Shown one piece after another: positions 8,460 through 17,291 of a stretch of DNA of 64,000 nt. The position numbers were made by a program, and so were the translations under genes. Origin of the DNA: Burkholderia sp. Ax-1719. GTDB lineage: Bacteria > Pseudomonadota > Gammaproteobacteria > Burkholderiales > Burkholderiaceae. The notes under the pieces were generated by a model that worked only from the letters and a program-made list of their open reading frames with translations, did not search any database and was not told the origin of the DNA. Within the stretch, counting starts at the first letter, position 1. The number at the start of each line of letters is the position of its first letter. The stretch is taken from assembly GCF_011753055.1 (NCBI RefSeq), contig NZ_VWWJ01000011.1:159236-223235 (forward strand), given 5' to 3'.

Positions 8460-9830
8460 TCAGGCGGCCAGCGCCGTTTCGTCTTTCGACGTCTTGCTGG
8501 TGCGCCGCCGTGCAGGCGCTTTCGTCCGGGCTTTGGCGGGCGCGGTGTCGCGGCCCAGCGCCGCGTCGAGGTGCGGCACCATCGCGCGCGCCACTTCGCG
8601 CATCACCGGCATCACCACGCTGTTGCCGAACTGGCGGTACGCCTGGGTGTCGCTCACGGGAATGCGGAAGGTGTCGGGAAAGCCCATCAGGCGTGCGCAC
8701 TCGCGCGGCGTGAGGCGGCGCGGACGCAGCCCTTCGCCCTGATGCACGAGGATTTCGCTGCCGTCCTTGTGATAGCGCGCCGACAGCGTGCGCGTGACGC
8801 TATGCGGGAACGCCAGTCCGTAGCCGAAGCCATTGCCCGCCGCGCGATGCTTTTCGGCATATTGCTGCAGATAGGCCCACAGGCCCGGCGTGAGCGTGTA
8901 CTTCGGCTGCACGCGGCGCGCGGTGTGATCGAAGAAGCGCTCGCCGTCCCATGGCAGCAGCGGCTCGCTGCCGTCGGTGCGATGCAGGACCGAAGCGAGA
9001 CGCGGGCCTTCGTCGGGCAGGCTGAGCGCGTCCCAGGTGAACGGCGTCGGCTCCCGAAAGCCGACGATGATGATGCGCTCGCGATGCTGCGGCGTGAAAT
9101 GACGCCCGTCGATCACGCGGTAGTGGACGTCGTAGCCCAGTTCGTCGCGCAGCACTTGCAGGATCACGTCGAAGGTGCGGCCATGATCGTGCGAGAGCAG
9201 ATTCTTGACGTTCTCCAGCAGGAAGGCGGCGGGACGCTTTTCGGCGATGATGCGCGCGACGTCGAAAAACAGCGTGCCTTGCGTGCTGCACTCGAAACCG
9301 TGCGGACGGCCCATCGCGTTCTTTTTCGACACGCCCGCGATCGAGAACGGCTGGCACGGAAAACCCGCGAGCAGCACATCGTGATCGGGCACTTCGGCGG
9401 CGGGAAACTCGACGATATCGCCCACGTAGGCATGGCCTTCGCCATCCTTCGGGCCGTAGTTTTCCAGATAGGTCTTCTTCGAGAACGGGTTCCACTCGCT
9501 CGTCATCACGCAGGCGCCGCCGTGGGCCTCGAAGCCCATTCGGATACCGCCGATACCCGCGAACAGGTCGACGAAGCGAAAGCGCGCGGGCGCGGCAGGC
9601 GCCGCTGCGCGGGCGGCAGCGGGCTCGGTGCTGCGCAGCAACTCGCGCAGCGCGGCGTCGAGCATGGCGGGGCACGGCGTTTCGCCTTTTTCCCATCGAC
9701 GCACGGTCTTGACGTCCTTGCCGACGTGGGTGGCGATCTGCTGCTGCGTGAATCGTTGACGTGCCTGCGCAAGCAGGTCTCGCGGATTGGCCGGGTGCAC
9801 GAAGTCCTCTCTGGGTATTTTGGCGGACAT
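8460..9830 (-). CDS. dcm: Dcm-type DNA (cytosine-5) methyltransferase with N-terminal HTH
   Basis: 456 residues. Residues about 17-65 look like an XRE-type helix-turn-helix (QQQIATHVGKDVKTVRRWE). From about residue 82 the m5C-methyltransferase motifs follow in order: FVDLFAGIGG (I), GFPCQPFS with catalytic Cys (IV), ENVKNL (VI), QHRERI (VIII) and RQFGNSV (X). The catalytic part is close to E. coli Dcm (AGVSKKNAMGRPHGF, RRLTPRECARLMGF), so CCWGG is the likely target by inference. A basic Ala/Thr/Lys tail ends the protein. No restriction enzyme gene is adjacent; the partner is vsr. The HTH might allow self-repression, as known for some other m5C methyltransferases. Confidence 0.93.
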   Translation of the reverse strand: MSAKIPREDFVHPANPRDLLAQARQRFTQQQIATHVGKDVKTVRRWEKGETPCPAMLDAALRELLRSTEPAAARAAAPAAPARFRFVDLFAGIGGIRMGFEAHGGACVMTSEWNPFSKKTYLENYGPKDGEGHAYVGDIVEFPAAEVPDHDVLLAGFPCQPFSIAGVSKKNAMGRPHGFECSTQGTLFFDVARIIAEKRPAAFLLENVKNLLSHDHGRTFDVILQVLRDELGYDVHYRVIDGRHFTPQHRERIIIVGFREPTPFTWDALSLPDEGPRLASVLHRTDGSEPLLPWDGERFFDHTARRVQPKYTLTPGLWAYLQQYAEKHRAAGNGFGYGLAFPHSVTRTLSARYHKDGSEILVHQGEGLRPRRLTPRECARLMGFPDTFRIPVSDTQAYRQFGNSVVMPVMREVARAMVPHLDAALGRDTAPAKARTKAPARRRTSKTSKDETALAA

Positions 9831-9959
9831 TATGACCGATGCCTGACCCGGTACGCCAGGAATTACGGGCGCGATCGAGCTTGAGCGCGCGCAAATGCGT
9901 CTACCCCGGCACGCGCGAGCGAACCGGGGAAAGCGGATCCAGTGAGGAACGACGGAAAA

Positions 9960-10259
9960 CTAGTGGTTCGCGATCTGGCCAGTGGCCTGCCTGGCGAGGC
10001 TCGCGGCCATCGAGGCGGCGTTCAGCTCGTGCAGGTCGATCTGCACCAGCAGGCTGTCGATGTCGGCAAGCTGGCCTTTATTGATATGGCCAGTGTCGAG
10101 CAGCCGATGCAGGCGCGCGCGCCAGTAATTCGCGGAGAGGATCGGTCCGCCGAGGTCGCCCGTGAGGGAGAGCGGCATGACGCGACGGATGTGGGCAATG
10201 TCCTGATCGATCAGATTCGACATCAGGTAGCCGGGCGGGAGGGGACGGAGCGTGTCCAT
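9960..10259 (-). CDS. Conserved small protein, unknown function
   Basis: A 99-residue soluble protein with a mixed, protein-like composition (PPGYLMSNLIDQDIAHIRRV, LSANYWRARLHRLLDTGHI) and predicted helices. It resembles conserved hypothetical proteins of Burkholderia. The ATG at 10259 has no good ribosome-binding site; Met13 is an alternative. A strong promoter-like sequence (TTGACA, 17 bases, ATAACG) lies about 70 bases upstream on the same strand, so it probably has its own transcript. Function unknown. Confidence 0.65.
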   Translation of the reverse strand: MDTLRPLPPGYLMSNLIDQDIAHIRRVMPLSLTGDLGGPILSANYWRARLHRLLDTGHINKGQLADIDSLLVQIDLHELNAASMAASLARQATGQIANH

Positions 10260-10326
10260 GTAAGGAGATTACGACAGCTCCGACCCTAACTTTAATCTAA
10301 TCGTGCTCCACGTTTACCCTGGGAGG

Positions 10327-10355
10327 CGTTATTGCCGTGCCATTTGTCCTGTCAA
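10327..10355 (-). promoter_or_regulatory. Sigma-70-type promoter of the 99-residue protein gene
   Basis: On the minus strand there is a perfect -35 TTGACA (10350-10355), a 17-base spacer and -10 ATAACG (10327-10332), giving a leader of roughly 60 bases before the ATG at 10259. The -35 is embedded in an inverted repeat, CCTGT-CA-ACAGG (10348-10359), a possible operator. Confidence 0.5.
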
Positions 10356-10405
10356 CAGGGACGATCCAATGCTGTGATCTGGCGCAAATTAACGATCCTG
10401 CCGGT

Positions 10406-10498
10406 TCAGCGCAGCAACAGCATCGTCAGCGACGAATAGACCACGGCGGTCAGCGCGGCGATGAGGGCGTAAACGTAGGGCGCGTAGGGCGTGGTCAT
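10406..10498 (-). CDS. Putative 30-residue single-helix membrane peptide
   Basis: This very short frame encodes 30 residues: a short polar start (MTTPYAPY) and one hydrophobic helix to the C-terminus (ALIAALTAVVYSSLTMLLLR). CGGAG sits about 9 bases before the ATG at 10498, which is good initiation geometry. The composition matches known small inner-membrane subunits and regulators. No homologue is recognised, and a chance frame cannot be excluded. It sits between two small conserved genes on the same strand. Confidence 0.4.
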   Translation of the reverse strand: MTTPYAPYVYALIAALTAVVYSSLTMLLLR

Positions 10499-10635
10499 GG
10501 CGGGGGTCTCCGAGGGTCTCCGGCTGGGCACCGGTGTGCTGGAAACCATCGTAGGCGATGCGCGAGCGCGTGAAGGTTAACAATTGACAAACCTTGGTGC
10601 GCTCGCGGGCGCAACCTCGCCAGAGCGGCGGAGGC

Positions 10636-10926
10636 TTATTCGTCGGCGGCGGGTGCGGCCGGTTCGTCGGTCGCGGGAGCCGGGCCTTGCACCGCGCCGT
10701 CGAAGAAACGGCGCGTCGCTTCGAACGACTGCAGCATCTGCTCGGGCCACGGCGATTGCAGCATCACCGCCTGATGGTTTTCGAACGTCGACGACAGCAG
10801 CTTGATCAGCTCCGGCGAGCTGAAGTGGCGCAGCAGCACGCTCACGGCGATGGCGGTGGCCTGGCTCGCGCCGGCGGTCTGCAGTTCGGAGTGGGTGAGA
10901 GCGGCGACTTGCTTGTTGATGTCCAT
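10636..10926 (-). CDS. Conserved small helical protein, unknown function
   Basis: A 96-residue protein. Residues 1-75 look helical and amphipathic (QVAALTHSELQTAGAS, AIAVSVLLRHFSSPELIKLL), followed by a short Ala/Pro/Glu/Asp-rich acidic tail (PAPATDEPAAPAADE). There is no signal peptide or membrane helix. It resembles conserved hypothetical proteins of Burkholderia. It lies on the same strand as tRNA-Arg, about 210 bases downstream of it. Function unknown. Confidence 0.6.
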   Translation of the reverse strand: MDINKQVAALTHSELQTAGASQATAIAVSVLLRHFSSPELIKLLSSTFENHQAVMLQSPWPEQMLQSFEATRRFFDGAVQGPAPATDEPAAPAADE

Positions 10927-11135
10927 GGTGGATCTGCCTCGAAAGAGCGCGCTGCGGCGCGCGTGGATTCAAGCGGAAGCGAACCGCGTGCCGCGCAGCA
11001 CTGGAAAAATGGAAAACGGAAACCGGGATGGCTGCTCTGGGTAAGACCAGGCTGAACGTGGGCGACGACGGAGCGGGCGAAGGAGACGGGCGGCGCGATC
11101 GGCCGCGCACATGGCGCAACGGCGCGGCATCGATC

Positions 11136-11210
11136 TGGTCCCCCTGGCAGGAATCGAACCTGCATCTAGCGCTTAGGAGGCACTTGTTCTATCCATTGAA
11201 CTACAGGGAG
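11136..11210 (-). tRNA. tRNA-Arg (anticodon CCT)
   Basis: A full cloverleaf on the minus strand: acceptor CTCCCTG pairing with CAGGGGG (one G-U), D-stem GTTC/GAAC, anticodon stem AGTGC/GCGCT around loop CTCCTAA (anticodon CCT, reads AGG), T-arm GCAGG-TTCGATT-CCTGC, discriminator A and an encoded CCA. Total 75 bases. No integrase or duplicated 3' end is seen nearby, so there is no sign of its use as an integration site. Confidence 0.96.
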
Positions 11211-11380
11211 CGCTCAGTACCGCTCACGGGGATCGGAAGCCCCGACTCCGCCCAGCCGCCATGTTTCCCAAGTTACCCGTCATGGCGCGGAGTCCGCGCG
11301 AGGACGTTGCCCGCGCAGGCGCAAGAGTATAGCAAAGGCAATGCGGCTGGAAAATGTCGCCCTGAAGGCGCGCTGGTGCC

Positions 11381-11563
11381 TCAGAACTCGACGACAGCGA
11401 ATTCCGGCTTGCCCACGTCGCACAACGGGCAGCGCCAGTCGTCCGGGATATCCGCGAAGCGCGTGCCGGCGGCGATGCCTTCGTCGGGCAGGCCTTCTTC
11501 TTCGTTATAGATCCAGCCGCAGATCAGGCAGACCCAGCTCTTGTACTCGATGACTTCGCTCAC
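11381..11563 (-). CDS. Rubredoxin
   Basis: A 60-residue one-iron electron carrier. Two Cys pairs coordinate the Fe(Cys)4 centre: CLICGWIYNEEEG and CPLCDVGKPEF. Length and spacing are those of a classical single-domain rubredoxin. Translation starts at a GTG (11561-11563), with AAGG a few bases upstream; no ATG fits. It is a stand-alone gene; no alkane hydroxylase or rubredoxin reductase is nearby, so the redox partner is unknown. Confidence 0.95.
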   Translation of the reverse strand: MSEVIEYKSWVCLICGWIYNEEEGLPDEGIAAGTRFADIPDDWRCPLCDVGKPEFAVVEF

Positions 11564-11782
11564 AACACACCTTTTTCAATGCAGTTCGCGGCGCGCGGCC
11601 GCGGAGAAACCCTTTCATGTGGCCCCGTTTATCCGGGGCGAGGGCGAGCCGCGATGTTACCGGAAAACGGCAGGCGCACCTTCAGCTTGACGTTTGCAAC
11701 GCTGCGGCAGGCGCGCGGCGTCGCGTCATCGGTGCGGTGTATGCTTGGCCGCGAATGGAGTTCACCCAAGGAGCGATCAATC

Positions 11783-12193
11783 ATGAAAAAAACCTGGCTG
11801 GCCGGCATGACCTTCGCGGCGTGCCTCGTGGCAAACGGCTTCGCGAGCAGCGTTGCGCAGGCCGAGGGCGTCTACTTCATTGAGCCGAAGGACGGCGCGA
11901 CCGTGAGCAACCCGGTGCATATCAAGTTCGGCATCGACGGCATGACGGTCACGCCCGCGGGCACCGTCACGCCTGGCACGGGCCACCATCATCTGCTGAT
12001 CGACGGACAGCCGCTGCCGAAGGGCGAAGTCGTGCCCGTCAGCGACAAATCGATTCACTACGGCAAAGGCCAGACCGAAGCCGATATCACGCTGCCGCCC
12101 GGCGACCACACGCTCACCGCGCAGTTCGCCAACGGCGCGCACCAGTCCTATGGCCCCGAATGGAGCCAGACGATCACGGTGCATGTGAAGTAA
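11783..12193 (+). CDS. Exported DUF4399 protein
   Basis: 136 residues with a clear Sec signal peptide (MKKTWLAGMTFAACLVANGF...AQA, cut near residue 30). The mature part of about 108 residues matches the DUF4399 pattern: VYFIEPKDGATVSNPV, a GTGHHHLLID metal-like His cluster, LPPGDHTLTAQFANGAH. It is probably a periplasmic beta-sandwich. The role is unknown; the HHH motif might bind a metal, which is inference. AAGGAG (11768-11773) supports the start; the frame is open further upstream without protein-like sequence. A 7-bp hairpin follows the stop. Confidence 0.9.
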   Translation: MKKTWLAGMTFAACLVANGFASSVAQAEGVYFIEPKDGATVSNPVHIKFGIDGMTVTPAGTVTPGTGHHHLLIDGQPLPKGEVVPVSDKSIHYGKGQTEADITLPPGDHTLTAQFANGAHQSYGPEWSQTITVHVK

Positions 12194-12202
12194 GCCCGCC
12201 AC

Positions 12203-12223
12203 CGGGGCGCACGCCGCGCCCCG
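12203..12223 (+). terminator. Hairpin after the DUF4399 gene
   Basis: CGGGGCG (12203-12209), a 7-base loop and CGCCCCG (12217-12223), then TTACAAT. The T run is too short for a strong terminator. The TACAAT (12225-12230) may serve as the -10 of uup, although no good -35 is seen. Confidence 0.35.
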
Positions 12224-12268
12224 TTACAATACGCGCTTGCTCTCCAACGCAGGCCACGGTTTCCATCC

Positions 12269-14197
12269 ATGTCGCTTTACACCATCACCGGCGCTCAACT
12301 CGCGTTCGGCCACGTCGCGCTGCTCGATCACGCGGACTTTTCGCTCGAAGCCGGCGAGCGCGTCGGGCTGATCGGCCGTAACGGCGCGGGTAAATCCTCG
12401 CTGCTCACGATCGTCGCCGATCTCGCCCGTCCCGACGACGGCCTCGTCACGCGTCAGCAGAATCTCACGACCGTCTACGTGCCGCAGGAGCCGGATTTCG
12501 ATACCGACGCCTCGGTATTCGACACGGTCGCCTCGGGCCTCGCACACGTGCAAACACTGCTCGACGAATTCGACGTGGTCGCGCACAAGCTGGCGGAAAC
12601 GCCGGAAGGCGCGGAACACGACGCGCTGCTCGCGCGCATGAACACGCTGCAATCGTCGCTCGACACGGCCGATGGCTGGAACTGGCGCACGCGCGTGTCC
12701 ACCACGCTCGCGCAGATCGGCCTGGACGGCGGGGCGCGCGTGGGCGCGCTCTCGGGCGGGATGCAAAAACGCGTGGCGCTGGCGCGCGCGCTCGTGCTGC
12801 AACCCGACGTCCTGCTGCTCGACGAACCGACCAACCATCTGGACTTCGACGGCATCCGCTGGCTCGAAGAACTGCTGGTGTCGCAGCGTTCGAGCCTGCT
12901 GTTCATCACCCACGATCGCGCGTTCCTCGACCGCGTGGCCACGCGCATCGTCGAACTCGATCGCGGCAAGCTGCTCTCGTATCCGGGCAACTTCTCGCAG
13001 TATCAGGAGCGCAAGGCGCTGCAACTCGAAGTCGAGCGCGTCGAAAACGAGAAGTTCGACAAGCTGCTCGCGCAGGAAGAAGTGTGGATCCGCAAGGGCG
13101 TGGAAGCGCGCCGCACGCGCAGCGTCGGGCGCATCGCGCGCCTCGTGCAGATGCGCAACGACCGCGCCGAGCGCCGCAACGTGCAGGGCAACGTGAAGCT
13201 CGACGTCGCGCAGGGCGAGAAGTCGGGCAAGATCGTCGCGGAACTCACGGACGTGGTGAAGCAATACGGCGGCCGCACCATCGTCGACCGCTTCACGGGC
13301 ACGGTGATGCGCGGCGACAAGATCGGTTTTGTTGGTCCGAACGGCGCGGGCAAGACCACGCTGCTGAAGCTGATTCTCGGCTCGCTGAAGCCCGATGAAG
13401 GCACGGTGCGCGTCGGCACGAACCTGCAGGTGGCGTACTTCGACCAGATGCGCGCCCAGCTCGACCTGGAAAAGACCCTCGCCGATACCATCAGCCCGGG
13501 CAGCGACTGGGTCGAAATCAACGGCGCGAAGAAGCACGTCATGAGCTATCTGGGCGACTTCCTGTTCGCGCCGGAGCGCGCGCGTTCGCCGGTGAAATCG
13601 CTGTCGGGCGGCGAGCGCAACCGTCTGCTGCTCGCGCGTCTGTTTGCGCGGCCCGCGAACGTGCTGGTGCTCGACGAGCCGACCAACGACCTCGACATCC
13701 CGACGCTCGAACTGCTCGAAGAACTGCTCGCCGATTACGACGGCACCGTGCTGCTGGTCTCGCACGATCGCGCGTTCCTCGACAACGTGGTGACGTCGGT
13801 GATCGCGTCGGAAGGCGAGGGCAAGTGGCGCGAATACGTCGGCGGCTTCACCGACTGGCAGACGCAGAGCGCGCGCTCGCAGGAAATCGCCGAAGCGCGT
13901 GCGCCGAAAGACGCCGCGCCGGCTGCTGCCGCGTCGAAGGACAGTTCGGCAGGCCGCAATGCGCAGCGCAGCGTGAAACTGTCGTTCAAGGAACAGCGCG
14001 AGCTGGACGAACTGCCGAAGAAGATCGAGGCGCTGGAAACGGAGCAGAAGACCATCGGCGCGCAAATCGAAGACGGTTCGATCTTCGCGAAGGATGGCAA
14101 GGAAGCGACGCGGATGACCGAACGCTACGCGCAGATCGACGAGGAATTGATCGTGGCGCTGGAGCGCTGGGAAGAGCTTGAGGCGAAGCGGAAGTGA
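12269..14197 (+). CDS. uup: ABC-F ATPase Uup
   Basis: 642 residues with two ABC ATPase domains in one chain and no membrane helices. Domain 1 has GRNGAGKSS, LSGGMQKRVALARAL and DEPTNHLDF; domain 2 has GPNGAGKTT, LSGGERNRLLLARLF and DEPTNDLDI. A linker between them is rich in Arg and Glu. The C-terminal ~90 residues form a charged coiled coil (KEQRELDELPKKIEALETEQKT), as in Uup, which binds branched DNA or ribosomes. Uup affects transposon excision and ribosome assembly in E. coli. The gene is single, and a strong terminator follows. Confidence 0.93.
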   Translation: MSLYTITGAQLAFGHVALLDHADFSLEAGERVGLIGRNGAGKSSLLTIVADLARPDDGLVTRQQNLTTVYVPQEPDFDTDASVFDTVASGLAHVQTLLDEFDVVAHKLAETPEGAEHDALLARMNTLQSSLDTADGWNWRTRVSTTLAQIGLDGGARVGALSGGMQKRVALARALVLQPDVLLLDEPTNHLDFDGIRWLEELLVSQRSSLLFITHDRAFLDRVATRIVELDRGKLLSYPGNFSQYQERKALQLEVERVENEKFDKLLAQEEVWIRKGVEARRTRSVGRIARLVQMRNDRAERRNVQGNVKLDVAQGEKSGKIVAELTDVVKQYGGRTIVDRFTGTVMRGDKIGFVGPNGAGKTTLLKLILGSLKPDEGTVRVGTNLQVAYFDQMRAQLDLEKTLADTISPGSDWVEINGAKKHVMSYLGDFLFAPERARSPVKSLSGGERNRLLLARLFARPANVLVLDEPTNDLDIPTLELLEELLADYDGTVLLVSHDRAFLDNVVTSVIASEGEGKWREYVGGFTDWQTQSARSQEIAEARAPKDAAPAAAASKDSSAGRNAQRSVKLSFKEQRELDELPKKIEALETEQKTIGAQIEDGSIFAKDGKEATRMTERYAQIDEELIVALERWEELEAKRK

Positions 14198-14206
14198 TGC
14201 TTTCAG

Positions 14207-14235
14207 AAAAAAGCGGCCTGTGGGCCGCTTTTTTT
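14207..14235 (+). terminator. Bidirectional terminator between uup and hepT
   Basis: GCGGCC (14213-14218), loop TGTG, GGCCGC (14223-14228), flanked by an A run (14207-14212) and a T run (14229-14235). It can end uup and, on the other strand, hepT, whose stop codon lies at its edge. Confidence 0.75.
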
Positions 14236-14584
14236 ATGGCTTCAGTTTCAAGAGTGCAGTTTGGAGTTCACGCAGGTCGTGCTGGATCGTTTGCCAGATA
14301 ACATCGGTGTTGATGGCGTAGTAGCCATGCGAGATGCGGTTGCGCGTGCCGTACATGGCTTGCCATGGAATCTCGGGATGGGCTGCGACGAAATCAGGAT
14401 CATCGAGCATCACATTTCGTGCTGCTTCGCCGATAACTTCCAGGTTGCGCACGACAGCGTCAATGGCAATCGGCGTCGTTTCGAATTGCGCCCTGGAAAG
14501 CGGAGCCGTGTATTCAAGAATCCGGCGAATTGCTTCGAGCATGTGGTCGATATAGTCGGCGGTGCGCAGGTCTTTTTTCCTCAT
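14234..14584 (-). CDS. hepT: HepT-like ribonuclease toxin
   Basis: A 116-residue all-helical HepT/DUF86 protein. The catalytic RX4HXY motif is seen as RNRISHGY near residue 85. HepT toxins cleave RNA, and the MntA partner silences them by adding AMP to the motif Tyr; this is family knowledge. The start codon overlaps the mntA stop by four bases (14581-14584), the usual arrangement with antitoxin gene first. The pair lies directly upstream of parE. Whether it is active or domesticated cannot be told. Confidence 0.92.
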   Translation of the reverse strand: MRKKDLRTADYIDHMLEAIRRILEYTAPLSRAQFETTPIAIDAVVRNLEVIGEAARNVMLDDPDFVAAHPEIPWQAMYGTRNRISHGYYAINTDVIWQTIQHDLRELQTALLKLKP

Positions 14585-14871
14585 ACAGGGACGGCCTCGC
14601 CCACGACTGTGCCACGGAAACGTGCGGGCAGATCCCCTGGCGTGCGCACATCGACTCGCACGCCCAGCAACGCCTCCAGACGCAACTGGATCCGCGCGAG
14701 ATCGAACAGCGACGTTTCAGGCGTCGGATCAACCAGCAGATCCAGATCGCTCTCGTCATCGTCCTCATCCCGCGCCGACGAGCCGAACACGCGCGCATTG
14801 GTCGCGTGATGGCTGGCGACGATTTCACGGATTTCCGCACGATGTGCGCGCAAAGCTTCGGATGGCTTCAT
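14581..14871 (-). CDS. mntA: MntA-type minimal nucleotidyltransferase antitoxin
   Basis: 96 residues with the minimal nucleotidyltransferase signature GSX10DXD (GSSARDEDDDESDLDLLVD, about residues 30-48). It should AMPylate HepT and so neutralise it. The ATG at 14871 follows GGAGG closely; the frame extends upstream by 12 residues without support. It is first in the two-gene unit and overlaps hepT by ATGA. The composition is like its neighbours, so recent transfer is not obvious. Confidence 0.9.
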   Translation of the reverse strand: MKPSEALRAHRAEIREIVASHHATNARVFGSSARDEDDDESDLDLLVDPTPETSLFDLARIQLRLEALLGVRVDVRTPGDLPARFRGTVVGEAVPV

Positions 14872-15041
14872 GACACCTCCACGTTCCCCGGCAAATTGGC
14901 AAACCACGCAACGAACAGTCCAGCAAACCGCGCAAAATCTGCGCTAGATCACTCGCACCCAACCCCCTGCCGCAAGCGGCCCATTCTACGCGACTCACCC
15001 CTGCAAGCGCCCCCTGGCCGAACGGCCGACCCCTTCGCAAA

Positions 15042-15069
15042 TTGCCGCGCGGTCCCAAATCAGTACAAT
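15042..15069 (+). promoter_or_regulatory. Probable sigma-70 promoter of parE
   Basis: -35 TTGCCG (15042-15047), a 16-base spacer and -10 TACAAT (15064-15069). Transcription would start near 15076, giving a leader of about 160 bases before the chosen parE ATG. Confidence 0.45.
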
Positions 15070-15188
15070 ACCTCGCGAATACGGCGGACCGGGCTCGCGC
15101 GCCGCGCCTGCGCGCCAGGCGAGCAGTCTGTTTACGCCATTGTTTCGTCACGGTTTTTTTGAACACTCAACGCGTTTTCCCCGCAGAT

Positions 15189-15207
15189 GTCCACAGGCTC
15201 TGTGGAC
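15189..15207 (+). repeat. Perfect 8-bp inverted repeat in the parE leader
   Basis: GTCCACAG (15189-15196), GCT, CTGTGGAC (15200-15207). The right arm continues into TGTGGACAA, one base from the DnaA-box complement TGTGGATAA. It lies upstream of the preferred parE ATG (15238) but inside the frame if the ATG at 15187 is used. Confidence 0.5.
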
Positions 15208-15237
15208 AAGCGCGCGGACAACTCCCTGCGGATCACC

Positions 15238-17229
<1,992 letters not shown>

Positions 17230-17291
17230 TCCGCGCTTTCAGACATAGACAAGCCCACACCAGCCACACAGATATACGGACTGATTGAAAC

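Larger units (their letters stand above)
14872..15237. other. Divergent intergenic region mntA / parE
   Basis: No gene. It holds the probable parE promoter (15042-15069) and a perfect 8-bp inverted repeat near the parE start (15189-15207). The mntA-side half is AT-richer than average (around 14880-14950) and should hold the mntA-hepT promoter, but no clear hexamers were found. Confidence 0.4.

Noticed and set aside
11136..11210. tRNA-Arg as a genomic-island attachment site
   Set aside because: No integrase, no duplicated tRNA 3' end and no composition change next to it.
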